A stretch of DNA of 29,228 bases from Pseudoneurospora amorphoporcata (taxonomy: Eukaryota; Ascomycota; Sordariomycetes; Sordariales; Sordariaceae), in contig MU859354.1 of NCBI GenBank assembly GCA_033297205.1, positions 1-29,228 of the forward strand, given 5' to 3'. The translations under genes and the position numbers were made by a program. The first letter of the stretch is position 1. Each line of letters begins with the position of its first letter. This document shows, in pieces, positions 19,421-29,096 of this stretch. The notes beneath the pieces are model-generated. The model made no database searches. It saw only the letters and a program-made list of their open reading frames with translations, and was not told the origin of the DNA.

Positions 19421-21572
19421 GGAGGAGGAGGAGGAGGAGGAGGAGGAGGAGGAGGAGGAGGAGGAGGAAAACGCCGCGGAAGACAATGGACAAGGGTCGT
19501 CTGACACACATGGCCAACATCAACAGCAGCAACAAGATCAAGACCAACATCAACAACACCAGAGATCAACATCTGCAAGTTTGCCACTTGGCCCAGACGA
19601 CGAATTGACCCCCGAACAACGTGCTCGCAGGGAAGAGAGACGCCGGATACTTGAGCAAGAGTCGGCAGAGCGTTGGGCTCTCAAGAAGCGGCGACGGAGA
19701 ACAAAGGGGTGGGCCGGCCTGCCTGCGGATCCGAGTGGTCTGCCTCCTCGCTTTCCATCCGAGACAACCCTAGACGAAGCCAAGGTCATTCTGCAGCTCG
19801 ACACCGCGGCCTACAAGGCGCTGCGGGAGAACTTTGAAAAGATTTGCCGGGAGAACAACATTATCAAGAAGACGATCGCCGGGCCAGAGAAGTGGGAAGC
19901 CGTGAAGGAGCAGATAATCCGTGATAGCATGCATCTCCGTGCGATCATGTGGGATCAAGCCAACATGGAGCAGAAGAAGATTGCCATCGATGTTATCTGC
20001 TGCGACGTGACCAAGCGGATCAGGACGATGCAGTCACACATGACACTGGCACAGGCCCGGACCCTCCTCGGACTGAACCCAGAGCAGGGCAGATACATTC
20101 GAGGAACACTTTACCTGCTGCTGGGCCAGGAGAAGTTCGGGTTCAAGTATGTCGAAGGGATCGATAAGTGGAACGAAATGGTACAGAAATGGTTCGACAC
20201 CACGGAGCTGCTGCAGGAACTCTTCCCTCCAGGCTGTGAGCACTGGCCTAACGCCAAGGAAAGGAAGAGGGCTATTGAGCTGCTGGCCCGTGACGGGATG
20301 AGGAGATACAGAGGTGATCAAGCAAAGTTGGAGAAGGATCCGAATGCTTTGAATCCCAAGCCGCCTAGGAAGCGTGCCCCTCCGAAACCGAAACCGGACC
20401 CGACTCCCGCTCAACTTGAGAGGGCCGCAAAGCGAGCCGAAAAGGCTGCTGAGAAGGCCGCGAAGGCCGCTCAACCCAAACGGGGCCGTGGCCGACCCCC
20501 GAAAAACAGTACGGCGGGACCATCAACGGCAACGGTACCCCATACAACTGGGCGGCTCGCGCCTGTGGAATTGTCGAGCTCGTCTGAGCGCTCCTCAGAG
20601 AAGAGCGAAGCGGAACAGGATGTCCAAAGGGTAGACGACGGCGACTTGGATCCGGATATCCTACTGCAGCAGTCCATTGAAGCCGCTAACACGTCCGGAA
20701 GTTATTCTACCGGCACTCCTATTGCCAGTGGAAGCGGCAGTGGTGGTGCCAGTGTTGTTGCCAGCACCCTTAATGCACACACCTCTTCACACACTGCGAA
20801 CCTCGCTCAAACTCAAAGCCGGACCCAAACCCGTTCTCAGGCTCAAAGCCGACCTCAGACCACACAGAGTTACACACCCAGCCGTAATCAAATGCAACAA
20901 GGCTATAGCACTTCGAACCAGAGCTTAACCCAATCTAATGCCCAGCCGCAATCCACATCCGCCATGTATACACAGCAGCAACAACAGCAGCAGCAACAAC
21001 AGCAGCAGCAACAACAGCAGCAGCAACAACAGCAGCAGCAACAACAGCAGCAGCAACAACAGCAGCAGCAACAGCAGCAGCAGGAGCAACTACGCCTCCA
21101 GCAAGCAATCCAGCAACAAGCAAGAGCCCGACAGCAGCACTTTCAACGAACCCAGAACCCCTCTGTCCCGACTCAAGTCCAAGTCTCACAGCCAGTTGCA
21201 GTGGCACAAACTATCTCCTCAACCTCCGCCTCCACCTCCACCTCATCCTCCTCCATGGCCGTCTACTTCCGCCTCCACGCATCCTCACCTCTCCAAGGCG
21301 TGGTCTCACGCATGTGGATCGCCACCCTCTCGGGCCGCCGCTCCATCCAAGGACTACGCAGCACCGCGGTAGCTAACTATCCGGGCGTGGTGTGTTTGGC
21401 CATTGAGGGCATCGTTAAAGATGGAAAAGGAGGGGAGTTGCCGTTGCCGGTTAACGATGACATGGAGATGGAGGCGTATTTGCAGCATATTCAGGGTATG
21501 GAGAGCGGTGCGCCGACGTTTAGCGTTGTGCTTGTGCCGGCGGCGGCGACGGCTGTTGGGGGGTCTTGGTGA
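18689..21572 (+). CDS. Clr5-domain protein with AT-hook, poly-Glu and poly-Gln tracts
   Basis: Two exons (18689-18804, 18998-21572; phase-2 GT-AG intron of 193 bp, branch point TACTGAC) encode 896 residues. The N-terminus has the Clr5 fold signature: YDWDPYKEICYRLY, a helix through MAENHGF, and across the intron SRRTFWYKFREWGWP (to about residue 54), followed by a second helical repeat with a RTLNRIRHKYNW helix. The domain is named after a fission yeast silencing factor and is greatly expanded in filamentous ascomycetes, where it is presumed to bind DNA or chromatin. Further on come an Asp/Glu run (Glu tract about 172-197), a conserved helical middle (about 290-460), an AT-hook KRGRGRPPK (about 533-541) and a Gln tract of about 38 residues (about 696-735). 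The C-terminal ~100 residues after a Ser/Thr-rich stretch are of unknown fold. A nuclear regulatory role is inferred from the Clr5 domain and AT-hook. Confidence 0.82.
19397..19468 (+). repeat. Coding GAG triplet repeat (poly-Glu)
   Basis: A nearly pure (GAG)n tract of about 24 units codes for glutamate in the Clr5-domain protein. It is likely length-variable between strains. Confidence 0.85.
20972..21085 (+). repeat. Coding CAG/CAA triplet repeat (poly-Gln)
   Basis: An alternating CAGCAGCAACAA pattern, repeated as a higher-order 12-15-nt unit, encodes about 38 glutamines. The CAA interruptions usually stabilise such repeats. Confidence 0.85.
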
Positions 21573-22027
21573 GGGATGGGCGTAAGGGACAGCTTCGGGA
21601 TAGGATTTACATAGGAACTCGACACGGAGGCAGCACAAGAGAACTGTCAAATATATCGCGATTTAAATGTCAGGGATGTACCGGGATGGAGTATCAGGTA
21701 TCCTCGAGTAATACGGTAATTGTCCTCTATAGGTGCAACGCATGCTTTGTAGATAGCATGAACTTCAACATACGGATACCATGGTAACGGAGACCTACTG
21801 CATTAACTCACAAAATTCAACGTCCGGTTCATCCCCCGGATGGCCCTGGATCTCGAATATTTCTCAGCCGGTTTGTCGAACATCGGCCGGTAGGTGCTCC
21901 GGCTTTTGCGGTGGATATCCCCTCCTAGCGGAGGCCTACGGTGGCCTAAGTGTGACGTAGGTCGGATATCCAAAGTTTCGTTGAAAAAAAGTTTGTATTA
22001 GCTGCAGGTACTAGGTATGCGCCCGGG
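21573..22027. other. Intergenic between Clr5 gene and LTR element
   Basis: No gene is recognised. Two copies of the palindrome GGATATCC (21913-21920, 21964-21971) enclose the hairpin CCTCC-TAGC-GGAGG (21921-21934) and a CCTAC / GTAGG pair. This may be the edge of another decayed element. Confidence 0.45.
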
Positions 22028-22272
22028 TATCACGGTGCAGGGCGAGGTAGGGGGTAGATGTGACATACGTAGTTGTACGAGGAGAGAGGAAGGGAAGAGA
22101 GGGAGGTGTACGGTCTGGATATAGGGTAGGGCTGAGCCATGCCCTGGATCCAGACTGAGGCCCACTGGTGCCTGCATGCGTGCGATCCTATTGGCCAATG
22201 GCCAATAGAGACTCGATGGCTGTGCCAATCGTGCAGCGCATCACCAGTGCCATCACAGGTAATCCTGTGATA
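22028..22272 (-). repeat. 3' LTR (245 bp)
   Basis: The left boundary is set by where similarity to the right copy starts (TATCACGG). The right boundary is set by the matching inverted terminus GTGATA at 22267-22272, just before a purine-rich tract on the minus strand. The ends TATCAC/GTGATA form a 6-bp inverted repeat; the usual fungal form would be TGTCAC/GTGACA, so both CA ends may have been converted to TA by RIP. It is 95% identical to the visible part of the other LTR (6 differences in 132 bp). Confidence 0.8.
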
Positions 22273-22284
22273 CTACCTCCCTGC
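22273..22284 (-). promoter_or_regulatory. Polypurine tract
   Basis: On the minus strand GCAGGGAGGTAG abuts the 3' LTR. Its purine richness and exact position fit the primer site for plus-strand DNA synthesis. Confidence 0.65.
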
Positions 22285-22403
22285 AAAAGAAGCTCACAGA
22301 GCTTCAAACCCTCTATCTAGTATATATACATGAAATGATAGATTATCCCTCAATCCCCGTCTTCCAACTCCTCGATCCGTGACTGAGCGCTCGTGATCCG
22401 CGA

Positions 22404-25400
22404 TTAAACGGCCGCGCTGTCGTCATCATCCTGTTGGTAGGTCCCATCCTCCAGCTGTGCCTGCACATTCCTTGTCGGGGGCCGCATACCCTGCCAGACC
22501 TCCGCCAGCCTCCCAAATACTCTGCTGAGGAACTGGTCCATCTTCCTTGAGTCCTCCTCGGTTAAGGGTTCGAGCTCCCGGCTTACGACCTCGATCGCGG
22601 ACCCTCGTGCTTCATAGTCAACCGCGATGTCCGCGACGGCGGCATTAATCTGCTCTTTCAGGTCGGCAATGCGTCTGGAGCGTCTCGGGGGCGGGGCTGG
22701 AGGCGTCGTGTGGCGTGTTTGGGGCGCCTGGGCCTTCCGCTTCAGGGCTGGGGCCCGTTCTTAAAGTATAGCCTTAATCTCTAGCCAATTTCGAACCGCT
22801 AGCGGGATGGGCGCATCTAGGTAATCGCGATAAAAGGTAGTAACGGCTTCTCTTACTCCCTTAACGTTGTCAAGGGGCTCGTCGGTGGGGTTGTGATACT
22901 TCCACTTCACGGTGTAGAACCAGTGACGGTTGCCTCCTCGTTGGAAGCAATCCAACAGCCTATCGAATTCCCACTCTGCCACTTCTTCGTAATCATCAAT
23001 CCTAACCATTACCCTGCCTTCGTTAGCTCGCACGTCGCCCTGCAAATCGGCTTGGCCAGGAAGGCCCGCGTGGTAAGGTTTAACCATAGAAACATAGAAA
23101 ACTAGCGAGCACTTCATATTGGCAAGTAAGATCAGCTTAACGTTATAGGAACGTACCCAATCCACCTTAAAAGGGCCCTCCCATCGGGGGCAAAACTTAT
23201 CGTGTGGCCTGCCGTCGTTAAGATTGGTCGTATTCAACATAACGAAATCACCAGAGCGGTATTTTAATACGTCCGACCAATTCTCATTAGCGTTAGCCTC
23301 GTATCTATCTTATACCTTCTTTATAGAAGTGCGTACATAATCCCAAATAGCCTCAAAACGAGCGAACAGCTCGTTGGCCTTCAAATATTCCTTCTATTAT
23401 ACTAGTAAGAAGCCTTCTAACGGTACAACCGCTGCGGGCTCAACGCCTATACGGGGGTAAAAGCCATAGTTAACAAAGAAGGGAGTCACGCCCGTAGTTT
23501 CAGAAACCATATTGTTACCTGCGAACTCCGCTAGTAGGAGCCATCGTACCTAGTCTATTTATGCCCAATTGACGAAGATACGCAGATATTGCTCCATCTC
23601 TACGTTGATGCACTCCGTCTAAGCATTAGTCTATAGGTAGAAAGCGGAGCTCAACAGCCTCTTAATAGCTAGGCGTCTACAAATCGTAGACTAGAATAGA
23701 AAAACGAACTAGGAGCCGCGGTCGGAAACAACGGTATCTAATAGGCCGTAAAGGGTATAAATACAGTCAATAAAGCAGTCCGCCAATTCTTCCACTTCCA
23801 TAATAATAGTAGGGATATAATAGCGCATCTTCGTCAAGCGGTCTACCACGACAGCGATGTACTTAAACTTCTGACCCAGATATAAACTTTCTAGCAACGG
23901 AGAGACGTAATCAACCGAGATGTCCGTCCATAGTACGTAGGCCGCGGGCATAGGCTTAAGATAACCTGCTTTAGCGCGCCGCGATACCTTCGTTTTCGAG
24001 CACACCAAGCAACCTTTACAATAAGCCCGAACGGCTTCTACTATGCCTAGCTAATACCAATACTCGTTTATCCATACCCATATCTTGTCTCTACCTAAGT
24101 GACCCGCCGTTAGTAACGAGTGAACGCGGTGGATGAGTAGTAGGTAGGTAGCGGTATCATCGGAATTAATAAGCACCCTCCCTCTATAGTACGCCTTGCC
24201 TCCCGCCGTAGAGCATTCAGCGAAAGCGACCTTCAACTTCTTTCTAATATAGAGGCGCCATTCAGTACGGCCTAGATCTCTTAGGCAGCTGACGGCCTCC
24301 TGCATCAAGGTTGACTAGTCGTAGCTCTCGTTAATAATATCGTCAGTCGACTTGTCCGGCTCCTCCAAGGTATCTAGGGATAGTAGGAAGACCTCCTCGT
24401 CGAAGTCGAGGACGTTAGTAACTATAGCCGACAGGGAGAGGCACCCATCCTCAAAACGAGCTAGGTCAATAAGTTTGCGATTCCTAACCTTCAGACAGTG
24501 ATCATCCATATCCAGCGGCACGTCCTCTGGTTTCCTGCTCAGCGCGTCTGGACGAAAATTCCGTAATCCCGGTATATAGCGGATTAAGAAGTTAAAGCGT
24601 GATAGGAATTGTGACTACTGTATATAGCGGGGTGTAAGCTGCTTATTTATCGTGAAGGTCTTTAAATTCTTGTGATCCGTAACGATATCGAAAGGTTGCT
24701 GGGCGCCCTCCAATTCTGGACGCCATTCTTCCAGAACTTTAATGATAGCAAGGAACTCTTTATCATAGATATTGTAATTGCACTCTGCCGCTGAGTGTCG
24801 TGCCGAAAAGTAAGCGACTGGGTAGAGCACGCCGTCATCTCCGTACTGGGAGAGGGTGCCGCCAGACGCCCAATTGGAAGTATTAATTTCGACGACTGTC
24901 TTCTTAGACTAATCGTAGATACGCAAGGTCGGTCCGCTTGTAAACACAATCTTCAAAGCTTCGAAAGCGGACTGCTGTACTACGGTCCATACCTATTCCG
25001 CGTCCTTCTTCGTAAGGTCATAAAGTAGTACCGCCATTGTCGAGAAGCCTTTGATAAAACGACGATAAAAGTTAGCAAATCCCAAGAAACTTTACAAAAA
25101 CTTCTTAAACGTTGGAAGCTTCTAGTCCGTAATAGCTTTAACCTTCTCTAGGTCCATCTCGATGCCGCCAGGCGTGATGATTAGCCCGAAGTATTTAGTT
25201 TTCTTGGTATAAAACTCGCACTTGTCGATATCGACCTGCAAGCTAGCCTTTTCTAAACGGGCAAGAACATCGTTTACGTATTTCTGGTACTCTTCCTTGT
25301 TATCCGAAAAGATGAGGATATCATTTAGGTAGGCGGTCGCGTAGATATCTAAGATATCGTGCAAGATGTCGTTAACGTAGTTTTGGAATGCGCCTGGCGC

Positions 25401-27262
25401 TCCCTGTAGGCCGAAAGGACATACGAATAATTCAAAGAGACTAAAACGGGTGACAAATGCCGTTAGCCATTCGTGTCCCTCCGCGACGCGAATGCGGTTG
25501 AAAGCGGCGATAATATCCAGTTTGGTGAAGATCTTTGCTTTGTAAATAGCGTTAAGGGTTTCTTTAATTAAAGGGAGCGGGTAGCGACTTTTGAAAGTGA
25601 CGTTGTTGATTCCTCTGTAGTCCACGCAAAGTCTGACACCTCCGCCGGGTTTCTTTACCAGCAGAATCTGGGAAGCGGCTTCGGATTGTAAAGGACGGAT
25701 GAACCCTGTGCGAAGATTATCGTCAATCCATTTCTTAATCACGCTCAGCTCATCGGGATTGAATGCCCTAGATTTCGTATAGGGTGCTTGCTCGCCCGGG
25801 CGGAGCTCAATCTTAAAGTCGTACGAGTAGTGAGGGGGTAAGACCGTGGCGTTACGAGGTCTAAAAACGTTAAGGTGGTTCTAATGCTGTTTGGGGAGCT
25901 TCTCCTTAATCTGGGAGTTAGTTTTAGGTAGCTTATTAGTTTTTTCGTAGAATTTGGCTGCATCTTCTTCCGTGATGCTAGTTAGCTTGATAGCTTCGCA
26001 GCGCTCGTAATCCTCCTCTGCGTTGCCGCTGAGGTGTACGTGCTTAGCGATCTTTACTGCTCGGATGGCGACCTTGGAGCCCTTGCCAGCGCAAGCATTA
26101 ATCTATAGGTGGTAACGCTTGCCTAGCAACTTCTTGTATTTAGCACCGTCGCCGTTCTAGATCTCCTGCTCCATTTCTGGGGTGAGGTTAGCCAAACCGC
26201 TTGGTGTATTGTAGTCGTACTTAATTCCTGTCCCTGCCCCTCTATTAACGACGCTTTTATCGTCTCTATACTCCTTAGGCTTTAGGGCGCCCCCCTCTAC
26301 CTCTTTGGCCCGGGCCTCCTCCTCCGCCCTAGCCTCCTCTATAATCTCGCAGATCTCTATATACGAAGTGCGGAACGCTCGTAGATTAAACTTCTCGTAT
26401 AACTAGTTGAAACCGGCGGCCGTTATATCCTTAATATCCGTTGGGTTGATAGGGTCGCTCGAGAAGTATAATCGGCGTACTACAACGCGGTAGTAGGGAT
26501 CGGACCTCCGCTAGCCAGCCACGGTGCGGCAGACGGCGGGCTTAGTCCGCTTAGGGGCCGCGATTAGGGTGTTAGAATCCTTAACCGGGGTATTAGGGGG
26601 TCCGTTTTCAACAACGTCGGGGACGAAGTCCGCGATTAGGGTGCTAGGGCGGTCGGCCTTAACCATACCTCGCATAGTTTCGTAATGACGCGTATAGGCG
26701 TGCTTCTAAACCTTTGGAGCGTATTATAAAGAGGGCGAGAGGTTAGCGGGAAAGCAACGGTCCGCACAGTAATTATTAAAGGTAACGGCGCCGTCTGGCT
26801 ATAACATTGTAGGGTTATAAAGCTTAAGCTATAGCATGCCTAGGATTACGGGGTAATCGGCCGCCAAATTATAGGCTAGTATAGCGATCGTTTCTATGTA
26901 GTAGCCGATCCGCAGCTAAACCTCACAATAGTAAGTGATAAGATCCTTGGGCACGCCGTTAGCTAGATATAAGGCCTTTGGTTTGGGGAGTCTCAATAGC
27001 GGGATAGTATAATAGGCGGCAAAGTTGCGATTAATAAAGGCGAGAGCGGAGCATCCGCTATCGATTAGAGCGGCATATTTGCTACGTTGATTGCGCAGTT
27101 TATGAACGATTTGAGTAGAGAGAAGGATAGAATTATTATTATAGCTATCTAAATTTGAGTTCTTGAGTTGAACTACTTCTAGGTCTACTAGATTATTCTC
27201 CCCCTTATTTGTCATTATTACGGACGACGGCCTCTCCAAGCAACTTAGTAGAGAGGCGGCGT
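22404..27262 (-). pseudogene. pol: pol (PR-RT-RNase H-IN-chromodomain), RIP-inactivated
   Basis: One collinear frame of about 1,620 codons, reached by a -1 shift from gag and ending with TAA at 22406-22404. Protease: LIDSG (DSG at 27062-27054). RT: 25742-25122 with LVKKPGG, VDYRGIN, FGLQGAP, but the catalytic box reads YLND instead of YLDD (Asn codon 25325-25323). RNase H: 24900-24620 with VAYFSARHSAAE and DKEFLAI and VTDHKNL; the first catalytic Asp is Asn (24884-24882). Integrase: H-H-C-C zinc region about 24140-23990, core with WTDIS, VSDRGS and a TE pair near 23602. Chromodomain: about 22975-22810 (EWEFDRLL, YTVKWKYH). Stops are TAG/TAA; one at 22763-22761 sits where an uninterrupted frame continues for another 118 codons. 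The polyprotein cannot be made in full, and RT and RNase H would be inactive. Confidence 0.93.
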
Positions 27263-28840
27263 ATTTCCCGCGTTGTATTCTACGGGTTGGGTAGGAGCTG
27301 GAGTGGGCGCTGCGGCGGGCTCACCGGTAGCGACGGCGTTAACTCGAGCGCTGTCATTGCCGTTGTTGCCGTAACCAAACTGTCCCATAGCCGGTCTGCC
27401 ACGGTTATTATTGTTATTGTAGCCGCCTCTGCCGCGACGGTTGCGGCGATCGCGCTCCCTCTACTCCTTAGGGATGCCAGTGTTAATACTATTGCGGCAT
27501 TTATAGGCGTAGTGACCTAGTCTAGCGCAGCGCTTGCAAAGACTATTCTGCATACAGTAGTCGATAACCGCCTTATCGATCATACGAGACAGTTGAACGT
27601 CGAAGGCGTTTATAGCGTCGAGATCCATAGCGGTGCCGCCTTGGCTAACGGTGCGCTCGGTGGAAGCGGAACCGCCGCTAAGGCTAGAGTTGTTTTTATA
27701 GAACTGGACGGTGGTCTTGTTGCGCCAGTCGCGCTCCTCGAGGTTGGTAGCGAGCTTGCGGTGTAGGGCAAGCCACTTGTCGTAATCGTTGAGAGCGGGG
27801 AGCTCCTGCTGATAAGCAATAGCATTACGGATCTCGTTAGTGACCTTTATTTTTAGGTAATGGGTCTTTATGGAGTCGTCGAGGTCGTAGCGGTCGATAA
27901 GGGTGGTAAATCTGTCCTCAAAATCGAGCTACTTCTAACCCTTGGTCATTTTTAGGGTCTCGAAGTTACGACGGGACTCGAGGGTAAGATCTATACGGTC
28001 ATACTTGGTATCGAAGTGAACGAGCAGATCCTCGCTAGTCTTCTACTTCCTTTTATCCTTGTCGGCTTCCTTTAGTAACGGCATGGCCTAGGTGGAGAGG
28101 GCGTGAAAGGCAGCGCCACTAAGGCACTGCATAATCTGGGCGAACTTGTAACGCTTATCTTAATCGAAGTACTAAGCATCCTAAAACCAACAGAGCTCGA
28201 TCTTAGTACGCCAGGCGCGGTAAGACTCAATGCGTTTGACGGCGGTACTGCCTTCGCCGGTAAAGACTTTAGGGTCCTTACTAATCCTAAATTTGGGGGT
28301 AGACATGTCGTCGTCCATAGGGACAACTTCGGGAGGGATAACTCCTAAGCGCATAGTCTTCTTAAGATCTTTAATAGTATCGTTCTTCTCCTTGAGTTTG
28401 GCGGTGACGTCCTTCTTAAGTTTACTGTGGACGTCGGTGGCAACATCAAGCGCGGTATTGGTATCGGCAAGCTTGCTCTGGGTAATAGTGAGCTGCTTTT
28501 CGAAATAGGTGATTTTGTCGTTGAGCTCAGCAATAGTCACGTCCTGGTTTGCCAGCTGCTCCGCGTTATCGGCGAGCGCGTCGTTAGCGACTGCGACGAA
28601 GGAGTTTGCCTTGATTACGTTCTGGTCGATGAGTCGGGCGAGCGCGATAATAGTGTGGCCGAAAGCGGGGTGGTTAGTAAGCTTAGAGGCGGTGTTAAGG
28701 TCGCTCTACTCAACTGGGGCACCGGGGTCAGGACTACCGTTGAGAGCCTCTATAATGTTCTCGAAGAGTTGTTCGTAAGCGGGGTCGACGATAAAGCCGA
28801 TGGCGGAGATGGCAACGTCAACGTCGGTGACGGACGACAT
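27245..28840 (-). pseudogene. gag: gag with CCHC zinc knuckle, RIP-inactivated
   Basis: A single frame of 532 codons from ATG (28840-28838) to TAA (27247-27245). It begins MSSVTDVDVAISAIG, followed by a long predicted coiled coil (about 28540-28360), a capsid-like region (about 28270-27700), a CX2CX4HX4C zinc knuckle (27538-27497) and an Arg/Gly/Asn-rich tail. I count nine premature stops, eight TAG and one TAA, all explicable as CAG/CAA to TAG/TAA on the coding strand; several Gln codons remain. No indels are seen. Gag would form the virus-like particle shell and bind RNA through the knuckle. Confidence 0.9.
27263..27269 (-). promoter_or_regulatory. Putative -1 ribosomal frameshift heptamer (GGGAAAT)
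   Basis: In the gag frame the minus strand reads GCG GGA AAT, so the heptamer G-GGA-AAT fits X-XXY-YYZ. It lies five codons before the gag stop, and the frame after slippage is exactly the pol frame, with the protease downstream. Position and phase both fit; a downstream stimulatory structure was not modelled. Confidence 0.55.
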
Positions 28841-29085
28841 TCATTAGCTCGATTAATAAAGGGGATGAGTGCTACCTTGTAGGTGGGAAGCCCTACCTTG
28901 TAGGCGCTGGGGAGAATCGCGGTGCGATTTGTGGTGTTGCTGGTCGGACTCGAGGTCGAACCTGCTAGCGGCGTAGTGCGACCGAAACTGTCGTAGTGCG
29001 ATGAGAAGGTCGCGGGCACGTCGGAGATTCTCACGACGGCGGCGATTGATTGAGATGGAGTTGTACGCTCGCAGCGTAATAGTGG

Positions 29086-29096
29086 GTACAACTAAC
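29086..29096 (-). promoter_or_regulatory. Putative self-priming primer-binding site
   Basis: Directly internal to the 5' LTR the minus strand reads GTTAGTTGTAC. Nine of these bases (TAGTTGTAC) are complementary to GTACAACTA of the same strand inside the LTR (29147-29139). No TGG-type tRNA 3'-end complement is seen here. The arrangement resembles Tf1 of fission yeast, where the 5' end of the mRNA folds back to prime reverse transcription. Confidence 0.45.

Noticed and set aside
19151..19587. Minus-strand ORFs of poly-Ser, poly-Leu and poly-Pro
   Set aside because: They are readings of the GAG triplet repeat in other frames.
28103..28882. Plus-strand ORFs of up to 151 codons across gag
   Set aside because: They are antisense shadows of the gag reading frame.
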